Shown in pieces: positions 39,501 through 48,236 of a DNA stretch of 64,000 nt. The notes under the pieces are model-generated. The model was not told where the DNA came from and searched no databases. It was given only the letters and a program-made list of their open reading frames with translations. Both the position numbers and the translations under genes were made by a program. Numbering within the stretch: position 1 is the stretch's first letter; every line of letters starts with the position of its first letter. The DNA comes from Chryseolinea lacunae (GTDB taxonomy: Bacteria > Bacteroidota > Bacteroidia > Cytophagales > Cyclobacteriaceae), in assembly GCF_016735595.1 (NCBI RefSeq), contig NZ_JAERRB010000005.1, positions 496,001 to 560,000 of the forward strand. Direction: 5' to 3'.

Positions 39501-41656
39501 ATCTCCAGCAATTCGACGCGATGACCATTTATTTTTACCTGCGAATCCTTGCGTCCGATAAATTCCAAATTCAGATCCGGCCGCAGCCGAACCAGATCGC
39601 CCGTGCGATACATTCGCTCGCCCGGAATGAACGGGTGCGGCACAAACTTGGTATTGTTAAACTCTTCGTTGCCCAGATAGCCCCGCGAAAGTCCTTCTCC
39701 AAAAACAAACAGCTCTCCAACGATGCCCACGGGCTTCAATTGTAAATCGGCATCCATCACATACAAGCCCGAATTGGAAATGGGTTTGCCGATGGGGATT
39801 TTTTCATACTCCTGATCTACCTCAAACGCCGTAGACACAACGCAGTTTTCGGTTGGCCCATAGGCGTTCACGATGGTTAACTTCGGACAGGCCTGCTTCA
39901 CCAGCTTGACACGCAACGGCGACAACACCTCTCCGCCCACCACCAGTCTGCGCACACTCGAAAACAACGCCGGCTTTTGCGACGACAATTCATGAAAGAG
40001 GGCCGACACCAGTTGCAGTATGGTGATGTCGTGCTCCACCATATAGCGGTGCAGCGCTTCGCTGTCGAGCAAACATTCTTTCGACACCAGGCACAACGTG
40101 GCACCATTGAGCAGGGCGCCGAATATTTCCATGCACGACGGATCGAACGAAATCTCTGCGGTTTGAAGCCAACGGTCGCTGGGGCGCACATCCAAAAAAT
40201 CAGAGTTCACCACCAGGCGAATGATGGAGCGATGTTCGATCTGAACACCCTTGGGAATGCCCGTGGACCCCGATGTGAACATGATGTTCGACAACTGGTC
40301 GGGTGAGACCTGCACACCACACGGTGTGGCGGGCATGTTGTTCAGCACGAGGCGATCGAATTGCTGTTTATGTTTTGCGATTTGTTTGTCAACATCGCAG
40401 CGCGACTTGTCTACCGACAATATGGTGTCGTAGCGAAAGTCGGTGAGTTCGTTTGGAATGGTGAAGATCTTTTCGCTGTGAAAAACTTTGTCGATGCCAG
40501 CAATTTCCACGCGCAGGTCGTCAAAGAAGCGCCTGCTCACAAAAAGCTCGTTCGAAAAATCGAGCTTGGTGTTGGCCATGGGGTTGTGTCGCTTAAACTC
40601 ATGGATGGAGTTGACCATCGCTGCTTTTTTGTCGAGGTCCATCACATCGCCAACAAACACGATGCCTTTGTCGCCCAACAGGTCGTAGCACTTCCGAATG
40701 ATCTGGCGCAGATAGTTCAACCCGTTGAAGGCCTGGATCACACTGTTGATGATAATGATGTCGAAATCCTTTTCGTCGATCAAATCAATATCGCCCGCGC
40801 CCAAACACTTCAGCCGTATGTTGTCGATTCCTTCGTCGGCACACCGTTGTTCGTTGTAGGATATGATGGCGTTCGAAATGTCGGTGCCATAATAACTTTT
40901 AACATAAGGCGCAATGCGATACATGGTGATGCCGGAAGCACACCCGATCTCCAATACTTTTTTTGTGGGATCGAGATACGATTGCAGTTTCAGATAGGCA
41001 TTCACGGAATATTCATCCATCATCTGCCGACTGAACTTTTCCTTTGTATAGCTATTGGTCCAGCCACCGCCGGCGATATCGTCGTCGGCCGTTTCGCCAA
41101 TGTATTCCCAAAGTTCTTTCTTCATCAACGGGTTTGCCCGTTCTTCGAGATTGTAAAAATCCACACCGTCGACACACAACACGGTTAGCAGGTCGTTGCA
41201 CAGCCATTGCAGCATGTTTGCTTCGCGGATAAACGCAGTCTCCGAGATCAACACGGATGCCTTTCCCTCGGCGATCATGTTCCGGTTGCGCTCAATGGGA
41301 TATTCATGGTTGAGGGGAAGATAGGCTCCTCCCGCTTTCAAAATGCCCATGATGGCCACCACCATTTCTATGGAACGATCGAGGTAGATCGCTACCGCGG
41401 ATTCTTTTTTCACACCGCGACCGATCAACCAGTGCGCCATTTTGTTAGACCGCTCATCCAGTTCACAATAGGTAACCCGAACATCGTTGAGCGCTATGGC
41501 CGTTTTGTCGGGATACTTCGCGACCATGTCTTGAAATATATCGACCACACTCTTATTCCTGGGACAGTCGGTTCGGGTGTTGTTTATTTTCTGGTAGAGC
41601 TCGGCGAGATCTGCCTCCAACCCAAGTGACTGAAGCTTGATACTTGAAAGTTTCAT
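36569..41656 (-). CDS. NRPS subunit A-MT-A-T-C-TauD (methyltransferase-interrupted A, fused hydroxylase)
   Basis: This 1695-residue protein has an A domain starting near residue 35 that is interrupted between A2 (ILKAGGAYLPL, 105-115) and A3 (FTSGSTGIPK, 460-469) by a SAM-dependent methyltransferase domain at about 190-415 (VLEIGCASG at 234-242, YYGTDIS at 255). The A domain resumes to about 800; its code, DPMQVGAVVK, matches nothing I can name. The carrier serine is Ser844 (GGHSL), and the C domain (about 900-1340) has HHIIGDGWS at 1032. From 1350 to the end lies a TauD/SyrP-type Fe(II)/2-oxoglutarate oxygenase with HNE (1480-1482), distal His1671 and the 2-oxoglutarate Arg1680. One module can thus select, methylate, couple and hydroxylate a residue. 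SyrP-like enzymes typically beta-hydroxylate carrier-bound Asp; here the target could be its own residue or the Asp of the next subunit. Ends SQIKY. Confidence 0.93.
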   Translation of the reverse strand: MKLSSIKLQSLGLEADLAELYQKINNTRTDCPRNKSVVDIFQDMVAKYPDKTAIALNDVRVTYCELDERSNKMAHWLIGRGVKKESAVAIYLDRSIEMVVAIMGILKAGGAYLPLNHEYPIERNRNMIAEGKASVLISETAFIREANMLQWLCNDLLTVLCVDGVDFYNLEERANPLMKKELWEYIGETADDDIAGGGWTNSYTKEKFSRQMMDEYSVNAYLKLQSYLDPTKKVLEIGCASGITMYRIAPYVKSYYGTDISNAIISYNEQRCADEGIDNIRLKCLGAGDIDLIDEKDFDIIIINSVIQAFNGLNYLRQIIRKCYDLLGDKGIVFVGDVMDLDKKAAMVNSIHEFKRHNPMANTKLDFSNELFVSRRFFDDLRVEIAGIDKVFHSEKIFTIPNELTDFRYDTILSVDKSRCDVDKQIAKHKQQFDRLVLNNMPATPCGVQVSPDQLSNIMFTSGSTGIPKGVQIEHRSIIRLVVNSDFLDVRPSDRWLQTAEISFDPSCMEIFGALLNGATLCLVSKECLLDSEALHRYMVEHDITILQLVSALFHELSSQKPALFSSVRRLVVGGEVLSPLRVKLVKQACPKLTIVNAYGPTENCVVSTAFEVDQEYEKIPIGKPISNSGLYVMDADLQLKPVGIVGELFVFGEGLSRGYLGNEEFNNTKFVPHPFIPGERMYRTGDLVRLRPDLNLEFIGRKDSQVKINGHRVELLEIESAIKNILQTDQVLIALKGGNKVLCAYVSLAHDLSVDVIKKLLAIRLPEHMVPVHIIKIAKFTLTPNGKIDVLALPEPDLAGESAQEITAPENAAEENLLAIFKEVLQLEKIGVTHNFFQHGGHSLLATQLLSRLNRAFNTNIRLKSIFNYPTVRSLAPTLAKANAVVFEEIAPVAAQRYHELSHAQQRLWVLNHMPEYRTAYNMTDAYSFKGTLQVDLLEKAFCTIVQRHEILRTVFTMVDGHPMQEIVDSNTFDFSLQQVDLRTDYNRDVTAKTLVTQQASQVFDLEKGPLIKATLLRLEETNFTFVISMHHIIGDGWSFWVLIKEALELYNAYARNLAPNLEPLKIQYKDYVAWQNKMLRHQGVDTLEKYWKRQLGDAPPALNLPIDFPRKETKTSKAKRIIFTLSEDESKFMVESSRKEGVTLFMYVLAMINVMLYRYTKQTTLTVGTPIAGRHHQALENQIGLYLNTLALRTTVDPERNFGVYLNKIKDATLEAFEHQDYPFDLLVETLNLSRDLLRSPLFDVGFTWQNVDGPEGSSQTYSLQGLEVTHFRHDHQEIKTDLWFHGWEINRQLYISLTYSTDLYKPETIDGLVDQFKSLAALLVEHSERNIQDLVNSLSSKQKEKTMENYEKVKEAKFDRFKTMKKVPINLGAQALVNETFFPGTSYPVVVKPNLTGLILAQWVRNNTSYIQEQLHKSGGILFRDFGIHTMEAFQEVVAALSDKGMTYVDQSSPRTLLSDKTYTSTDHPADQVINMHNELSYSHDWPMQILFYCLYPSTTGGETPIADSRKVLALLSEKTRARFEAKGILYVRNLMSGLGLSWRDVYQTSDKHVVEAYCRERGIAYTWLAEDNLRISWARPAVHVHPVTGEKTWFNHGFFFNAINLDESVHEAVGDRDNLPFNTFYGDGTEIEPEVLAELKDAFEKTKVYFPWKKGDILLLDNMLMAHGRNSFSGDRKILVAMNNAHSQIKY

Positions 41657-41713
41657 TTGTTGATGCGTAATAGTCGGGGTATGTTTTTTCAGGATGTAAG
41701 GTGCGGCGAACGA

Positions 41714-43705
41714 TTAGAATTCGTCCGTAATCAACGCGTTGAATGCCGCTGCATGTTGATCGTCTGTTGAAAGAACGCCGGCGGCGCCGGCGGCGAGGTA
41801 TTTCTCCATTTCGATGGCCTCGCTGGGATACTCAACATCATTGCGATTGTTCACAGAATAAAACGAAGGGTGACTTACCATAATTTTTCGTACGGCGCGA
41901 AGTCCCTCGCTATTTGCATGCACGCGCAGCTCGTGATCTTCACTGCATCGCACAAGCGATACTTTAAATTTGTTGGTGTGGTTTGTGGAATAGGCGTGTT
42001 TGAATTGCGTAAGGTGTTTCAAACTTTCCATGACCTCCGATTTTGCCAATCCGAAATCGATCAGACACGCCAGTTCGGTCACGCCATAGCCTTTCAGTTT
42101 TTTCACAATGTTATGACAGCGCTCGGGCGAACCCAGGAGCGCGGCGTTTTCAAAGAAGCGATTGAAGGCCAGCTCAAGCAGTTCTTCAAACAAATCTTCC
42201 TGAATGCCCGCTTCGATATGTCCATAGCGACCGATGTTGTCTTTCTTTGTCTGCGACGAGTTGACGCTGCTTTTGGTCATGGTCTCGATGAGGTGAACAG
42301 ACGATTTAATGTATTCTTTTAACGGCTCCCGGACAGCAGCCCGCACGTTGTCGTCGTCCAGGCCCACAAAGGTGTGAACCATTACCGACACCGTTCGTGA
42401 CGCGGGGTCGAAGCCGCTTGCCCGAAGCGAGGCCCGATAGGCTTTTATTTTTTCGATAAGCTCATCGGGATCTTGCCAGAGCAAGTGTGTCAGAATGTTT
42501 GCGCCAAGCTTTCCGGCATCTACAAACGACTCGGTCTTTCCCGACACGGTGATCCAGATGGGCAACTCCGTTTGCACGGGGCGCGGAAAAATGCGAACAT
42601 CGATCACTTCGTCCACCCCATTCTTGCAGGGGATCGACTGCCCTGCCCACAACGTTCGCACGTCTTCGATCTGTTTCAGCATGACCTGGTGTCGGTTGGC
42701 ATAGTGGTCGGGATAAAAAACAAAATCATTCAGTTGCCAGCCCGACGCAAAAGACAACGCGCCGCGTCCTTGCGACAAGTTATCGATCACAGCCCAGTCT
42801 TCAGCAATGCGTATCGGATGATGCAAAGGCGACACAATGCTGCCCGTGCGGATCTGTACATTTTTTGTAATCATGGCCAGGGCCGCACCCAACACCGAGG
42901 GGTTGGGAAACAATCCGCCAAAGGCATTGAAGTGGCGCTCCGGAGTCCACACGGCCGAATAGCCGTGTGCATCGCCATAGATAACCGACTCTTTCACCAG
43001 CGCATACTTGTCGTCCTCTTGTTCTGCTTCGGGCGACGATCCAAAATAAAAAAGACTAAAGTCCATCAACACATCGTCTTCGTCAACCAATGCGTCAGAC
43101 ACATCATGAATGTTTCGTATCACAACGGGGATATATTTTGCCAGCGCCCACAGGGTGTCTATCAGGCAAACGGCAAACGGAACACCTTCCACAATGAGCA
43201 AGTGATCGTTGCCCTGCACGGCGGCAGCGTTGGTGAGGTCTGAAAAAATTGTTTGCAGGTCGGCCACCGCAAAAACATTTGTACGCAGACCATTTTCGTC
43301 GCGGGTGTATAGCGCCACGGTGGTGCTGGGGTGCCATGCACGTGGTGTTGCACGGCCGGTGGTTGGCGGAAGTTGATCGAGCGTGGTGTCGCCTATGCTC
43401 AAGCGCACGTGGTGTTGCTCCACAAGCTCTGCAACATCGTCAGCATTCACCGTGCGATCTATCACCACCACCGGCAGTTTCAATTTCAGACAGGCGATGA
43501 CCGCGATCACAACCAACTCGGTTTTTTCTGCGCAGATCAACACACTTCCCGCCTGCACGCGGTCCGACAGCTGCGTCACCACCTCGTTCACGCGCGCTGC
43601 CAATTCGCCAAAGGTAAAATTCTCCTTTTGTACGGTGGACAGTGCGATTTTCTGATCGTGTTTGGCATGTGCGAAAAACCGCATCGTTTCTGTGTTGATG
43701 GCCAT
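41714..43705 (-). CDS. Luciferase-like monooxygenase with A-domain remnant
   Basis: Residues 1-205 of this 663-residue protein resemble the N-terminal part of an adenylation domain (KIALSTVQKENFTFGELAARVN near 19-40, VIACLKLKLPVVVI at 69-82) but have no A3 loop. Residues about 213-560 are a flavin-dependent luciferase-like monooxygenase of the kind found inside natural-product synthases (TIGR04020-like): DFSLFYFGS at 215, TPERHFNAFGGLFPNPS at 254-270, and SGWQLNDFVFYP with LPIWITVSGKTESF. The last 80 residues are unassigned. In other clusters I recall this domain inserted in or next to A domains; here it is on its own protein between two NRPS genes. It ends ITDEF, matching the acidic-Phe tails of several NRPS subunits, so it may dock onto the line. 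It likely oxidises a carrier-bound residue; the exact reaction (N- or C-hydroxylation, oxidative cleavage) cannot be told from sequence. Confidence 0.88.
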   Translation of the reverse strand: MAINTETMRFFAHAKHDQKIALSTVQKENFTFGELAARVNEVVTQLSDRVQAGSVLICAEKTELVVIAVIACLKLKLPVVVIDRTVNADDVAELVEQHHVRLSIGDTTLDQLPPTTGRATPRAWHPSTTVALYTRDENGLRTNVFAVADLQTIFSDLTNAAAVQGNDHLLIVEGVPFAVCLIDTLWALAKYIPVVIRNIHDVSDALVDEDDVLMDFSLFYFGSSPEAEQEDDKYALVKESVIYGDAHGYSAVWTPERHFNAFGGLFPNPSVLGAALAMITKNVQIRTGSIVSPLHHPIRIAEDWAVIDNLSQGRGALSFASGWQLNDFVFYPDHYANRHQVMLKQIEDVRTLWAGQSIPCKNGVDEVIDVRIFPRPVQTELPIWITVSGKTESFVDAGKLGANILTHLLWQDPDELIEKIKAYRASLRASGFDPASRTVSVMVHTFVGLDDDNVRAAVREPLKEYIKSSVHLIETMTKSSVNSSQTKKDNIGRYGHIEAGIQEDLFEELLELAFNRFFENAALLGSPERCHNIVKKLKGYGVTELACLIDFGLAKSEVMESLKHLTQFKHAYSTNHTNKFKVSLVRCSEDHELRVHANSEGLRAVRKIMVSHPSFYSVNNRNDVEYPSEAIEMEKYLAAGAAGVLSTDDQHAAAFNALITDEF

Positions 43706-43720
43706 GGTGTACGTCTTTAT

Positions 43721-46700
43721 TTAGTTAAACACGGTGGTGTCGGCAAGTTGCTCGCTGGCAACGACGGCTTCGGCATGCACTACGTAGTGGATCAATTCAT
43801 GAAACACACCGTAGAAATAGTGTATGGTTTCATCGCCGATGCGTTCGTCGTTATGTTCAAAATAAAATGCGATGTCGTCAGCAGTTTCCGAAACAAATAA
43901 CGTCAGGTCGAATTTAGACGGGTTTCGCAACGCGGGCATGGGTGATACTTCCAGCAACGCATCATCGTTTTTGTGATCGGCCGGCGTCAACAAGGCATTG
44001 TAGTTCTTGTAGTCATACATGACGTTGAGCAACGGTTGTCTGCTGGAGTAGCGTTCCTTGCAGAGCTTCTCTACAAGCAAGTTGAATGGATAGTTGGAAT
44101 GCTCAAGGGCTTCCAGACTGTGAAGACTCACCTGGCGCAACGCGCTCTCGATGGTGGTGTCGTTCGAAAACTGTACGCGAATGGCGAGGATGTTCACAAA
44201 AAAACCGATCAGATTTTCAACATCCGGGTGGTTGCGATTGGCATGGCCGACGCCGATAAGAAAATCGTCTTGCCCGCTGATTTTGTTGATGAACAACGTA
44301 TACACGGTGAGCATCACATTCGACACCGTGGTTTGGTTGGTGTTGGCGAAACGGCGCAATGCTGTGCTCGTTTCTTCGGTAAGGGTCACTTTCCGATAGA
44401 TGTCTTCGGTGCTCTGTTCGCTCCGCGTCACGGCATCGTGAGGCAGGTTGACCAGCTCCGGCAGGTTAGCCAATTTGCTGAGCCAGTAACGTTCTTCGTC
44501 GGCGACCATATGTTTATGCCAGCCGGAATAATCTTTATACTGAATCTTCAACGGCTCCAGCGGATTTTCCTGGCCACGGCCGTAGGCGCTGTAGAGCTCA
44601 ATCAATTCGTTCATCAACACCTGCATCGACCAGCCATCCGAAACGATGTGGTGCATGGTCAACATAAAGGCGTGCAGCGTATCCGACACCCGCAAAATCT
44701 TCACATTCATCAGCGGACCGTTTTCCAACGAAAAAATAACGTTGGCTTCGTCTTTGGCCATGTCGCACGCGATGGCCTCGGGGTCGGGCATGTCACTGAG
44801 GTCCAGGAAAGAAATTTTCAGCGTGCAGGTTTTACTGATTTTTTGCTTTGGCTGGCCATCCACACTCACGAAGGTTGTGCGCAGGCTCTCGTGACGGTGC
44901 TGCAGCGTTTCGAACGCACGCTCCAATGCGCACACATCCAGCGCACCTTTTATCCAACTGGCACTATGAATGTTGTATGCATTTTGCATATCGTCAAACT
45001 GGTGAATAAACCACAATCTTTTTTGCGCGTGGCTCACTTCATAATATTCTGCTTCTGCAACCTTGTCGATGGGCGTGTAGTCGGCCTGGCTATCGGGCAC
45101 AATCACCAGCATGAGTTGTTTGATGGTGGGGTTTTCGAACACGTCGGCCAGCTTGATTTTGAAACCAAGCTCTTTAAATATTTTTGATACCAGCTGTGTG
45201 GCTTTCAACGAATGGCCACCCAGCCTGAAGAAGTCGTCGTCAATTCCAACACGCTCTTTTTGAAGAACGCGTTGCCATATCGCGGCCATGTCGCCTTCCA
45301 GGGGTGTGCGTGGTGCAACATACGTTGTCTCGTCCGCCATCGCGTCGCGTTTTGCGAGCAACAGTTTGCGATCTACTTTTCCATTTGCCGTGAGGGGCAT
45401 TGCATCTACCTGCACCACCGCTGCGGGAATCATGTAGCCGGGGAGTTGGCGTTTCAAAAAATTCTGCAACGCCGTTATATCCACTGGCGCGTCGGCCACC
45501 ACGTAGCCGGTCAACTGCCATTCCTTGTTTTCATCTTTGTCGGCCAGCACAACGGCATGCTTCACGCCATCGTGTTTCTTGAACGTCTCTTCAATCTCGC
45601 CGACTTCGATACGGTATCCTCTTATCTTGACCTGGTTGTCGCGGCGCCCCAGAAATTCAATTTTTCCGTCGGGCATCCATCTTCCGTAGTCGCCGGTCTT
45701 ATATAGCATGGCGCCGGCATCGAACGGGTTGTTCACAAAGACGGCTTGCATAAGCTCATCGCGATTCAAATATCCCAAGGCCAGTCCGCGACCGGCCACA
45801 CACAACTCTCCCGAACATCCGATGGCACAGGGGCTGCCGGTTTCGTCAAGTATATAAATGGCGTTGTTGGTGATGGGTCGGCCCAGCACTACTTTTCTTT
45901 TAAAGGCATTGAACGCTGCATGCGTTACACGCTCTGCGATGGTTCCGATTGTTGCCTCGGTGGGGCCGTAGTGATGTAAAAACACTACATCGCTTCGGTG
46001 TTGAAAATATTTCTCCAGGTCGTCAACCTGCAAAACTTCGCCACCCAGCACAATGAGGCTGAGGTTATAGCGGGCAACATTGGTTTCAAAGTAGGGATCG
46101 TTTATAAGGATGCTGAAGTGCGACGGTGTCAGCTTGATGTAGTCGATCCGGTGACGCACCAGCCGCTCGGCCAGCACCGCCGACTCGAGGTATTTCATTT
46201 CGGGTAGCACACACAATGTGCCCCCGGTGAGCAACGACGTCCACAAACTCGTGTAGCACAGATCAAATGCAATGGACGACAACAGTAATGTTCGGGCACC
46301 GGCAGAAATTTTATTTTCACTGGCAAACCAGTCAACATAGTTGACTAGGGACGTATGAGCAACAATAACACCTTTAGGATTTCCTGTTGACCCCGAAGTA
46401 TAAATGATATAAACGGGATCAGCACAATTTCGCGCCAGAGCAGGGTCATTCTTTTCATCGTGTAGTGGGGATGAAAAATGTTCGTAAGAGAGCTGTGGCA
46501 CTTGCAGGCCATCCAGCACATTGTCGGTTATCAGGGCCTTCGCACTGCAGTCTTCCAGAATAAACCGTACACGTTCTTCCGGCACGTTGACATCGATCGG
46601 CACATACACCGCACCGGCCTTCAGGATGCCGAGCAGCAACACGATCATTTTTTCTGAACGCGCCACGCGCAAGGCCACCGTTGAACCTGGTGCCACACCG

Positions 46701-48187
46701 TGGACGGTTTGCAGGGCCCGGGCCACCTGATTGGCGCGCGCATTCAAAGTTTGGTAAGAAAGAACCTCGTCGCCAAATTCAACCGCCGCCGCGTTAGCAT
46801 AGCGCGCCACCGTTTCTTCAAACAAGGCGACAACGGTTTTGGAAAACGGAATGGTTTGTGCCGACTGGCTGAATTTTGAAAGTATTTTTCCGATCTCGGT
46901 TTTGCCTCGGATGTCGATATCTTTCACACGCTGATCGCCATCCGATACGGCCACAAACAACGTTTCCAACTGCGCCATCAATACCGTGATGGCCTCGTCT
47001 GTTAACATCTCGCTGTTGTATTCAAAGTCTACCTGAAGCGTGTCGCCCAGGTCGAGACATGAAACCTTCAAATCAAAAATATCATTCAGACTCTTCAGGT
47101 CTACGATCGAAAACTGAACGTCGTTTTGTGTGACCGTTGTTCCGGCTACCGACAGGTATTCAAATCCTATTTTAAAATATGGTGTGTCGCTTGTTTGCGG
47201 GCGCTCGTCGGGCCATGCAAAGTAATCTTCCAGTGCCACCACCGATTCAACAGCCTGCACGAGCTTGCCGACGAAATTTGAAAACGTCAGCTCCGGATCT
47301 ACCTCAACAATGACGGGCAATGTTTTTGACAACAAGCCCACCACGGGCTTCAGCTCTTCATAGTTGCGTTCGGTGTTAACAAATCCGATGGTGAACGTGT
47401 TGCTTCCGATATGATTTCTCAGCAGCACAGCCAGGCAGGCCAGCATTGTCCTTGATAAGTCAGCCTGAGCCATGTGGGCGACACGTTTCAGGTGGTCGCC
47501 CAGGGCTTGGCCGACTTTCAAGGTTTTTACTGAGTACAACAGTTTTTTTGATGGGTCTGGTTTACGGTGGAAGGAGAGCAAATTTTCGTTGCCGCGTTGA
47601 TAGTCATACTTCTTCCAGAATTCCGTTGCGTCGTCTTCCGGCAAGGCAACCAATTCGTTTTGCCATTCCGAAAAATGGCCATACTGCGCGATCTCCGCAT
47701 CGTTCAGCAGTGTGTCTTGTCCATAGACGGCGCTGATCTCGCGCACGATGTTGATCACCGACGTGCTGTCGGCCGCGCTGGCAGGCAATGTGATGGTTAA
47801 TGCATGATCGCTGTGGCTATGCCGTGTAAGTTCAATGTAGAGGGGAAAGTTTTTTTCCGGGCTGTGCGCGGGGAATCCCACGGGCACAGACGGTTGGTTG
47901 CTTGCAGCTTGCTTCTTGTCGGCATCGCTGTTGATGACCGTGTCGAAGGCCACGCCGGCCTGCACTTCCTGAAGCGGAAACGAAAATTCCGGCAGCGTGA
48001 CATATTTCGTGCGCAGCCCTTCGTGTCGTCTCACCACGCGACCGATGCTTTCGATCAACGCCCCCGTGTTCAACGGGCCGGTCAATTGCACTACGCACTG
48101 CTGATAGAAATGAAATCTATCCCGAATCACCCACTGACGTCTTTGTTCCGGCGACAGCCGAAATCTTGTCTGCATGTTCTCGCTCAT
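43721..48187 (-). CDS. NRPS subunit inert C - A(Asp) - T - C
   Basis: This 1488-residue protein begins with a C-like domain (1-440) in which HHxxxDG is replaced by LPASAADST (134-142), so it lacks the catalytic His. An A domain follows (about 445-945) with YTSGSTGNPK at 596-605, AFDLCYTSLW, YIKLTPSHF and LHHYGPTEATIG; the code reads DLTKVGHIGK, the established aspartate code. The carrier serine is Ser993 (GGHSL). A normal C domain ends the protein, with HHIVSDG at 1179-1185. The substrate is Asp or, given the glutamate mutase in the same operon, possibly 3-methylaspartate. The 49-bp gap upstream and 15-bp gap to the monooxygenase gene suggest tight co-translation. C-terminus DTTVFN. Confidence 0.94.
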   Translation of the reverse strand: MSENMQTRFRLSPEQRRQWVIRDRFHFYQQCVVQLTGPLNTGALIESIGRVVRRHEGLRTKYVTLPEFSFPLQEVQAGVAFDTVINSDADKKQAASNQPSVPVGFPAHSPEKNFPLYIELTRHSHSDHALTITLPASAADSTSVINIVREISAVYGQDTLLNDAEIAQYGHFSEWQNELVALPEDDATEFWKKYDYQRGNENLLSFHRKPDPSKKLLYSVKTLKVGQALGDHLKRVAHMAQADLSRTMLACLAVLLRNHIGSNTFTIGFVNTERNYEELKPVVGLLSKTLPVIVEVDPELTFSNFVGKLVQAVESVVALEDYFAWPDERPQTSDTPYFKIGFEYLSVAGTTVTQNDVQFSIVDLKSLNDIFDLKVSCLDLGDTLQVDFEYNSEMLTDEAITVLMAQLETLFVAVSDGDQRVKDIDIRGKTEIGKILSKFSQSAQTIPFSKTVVALFEETVARYANAAAVEFGDEVLSYQTLNARANQVARALQTVHGVAPGSTVALRVARSEKMIVLLLGILKAGAVYVPIDVNVPEERVRFILEDCSAKALITDNVLDGLQVPQLSYEHFSSPLHDEKNDPALARNCADPVYIIYTSGSTGNPKGVIVAHTSLVNYVDWFASENKISAGARTLLLSSIAFDLCYTSLWTSLLTGGTLCVLPEMKYLESAVLAERLVRHRIDYIKLTPSHFSILINDPYFETNVARYNLSLIVLGGEVLQVDDLEKYFQHRSDVVFLHHYGPTEATIGTIAERVTHAAFNAFKRKVVLGRPITNNAIYILDETGSPCAIGCSGELCVAGRGLALGYLNRDELMQAVFVNNPFDAGAMLYKTGDYGRWMPDGKIEFLGRRDNQVKIRGYRIEVGEIEETFKKHDGVKHAVVLADKDENKEWQLTGYVVADAPVDITALQNFLKRQLPGYMIPAAVVQVDAMPLTANGKVDRKLLLAKRDAMADETTYVAPRTPLEGDMAAIWQRVLQKERVGIDDDFFRLGGHSLKATQLVSKIFKELGFKIKLADVFENPTIKQLMLVIVPDSQADYTPIDKVAEAEYYEVSHAQKRLWFIHQFDDMQNAYNIHSASWIKGALDVCALERAFETLQHRHESLRTTFVSVDGQPKQKISKTCTLKISFLDLSDMPDPEAIACDMAKDEANVIFSLENGPLMNVKILRVSDTLHAFMLTMHHIVSDGWSMQVLMNELIELYSAYGRGQENPLEPLKIQYKDYSGWHKHMVADEERYWLSKLANLPELVNLPHDAVTRSEQSTEDIYRKVTLTEETSTALRRFANTNQTTVSNVMLTVYTLFINKISGQDDFLIGVGHANRNHPDVENLIGFFVNILAIRVQFSNDTTIESALRQVSLHSLEALEHSNYPFNLLVEKLCKERYSSRQPLLNVMYDYKNYNALLTPADHKNDDALLEVSPMPALRNPSKFDLTLFVSETADDIAFYFEHNDERIGDETIHYFYGVFHELIHYVVHAEAVVASEQLADTTVFN

Positions 48188-48236
48188 AAAAATCGATGTG
48201 AATAAGAATTAGAACCGTCGTGCACAACACGCCGCC

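Noticed and set aside
40400..41100. Methyltransferase at 36569-41656 as a separate gene or frameshift product
   Set aside because: The methyltransferase segment is in frame with A-domain sequence on both sides and no stop or start interrupts it, so it is an inserted domain.
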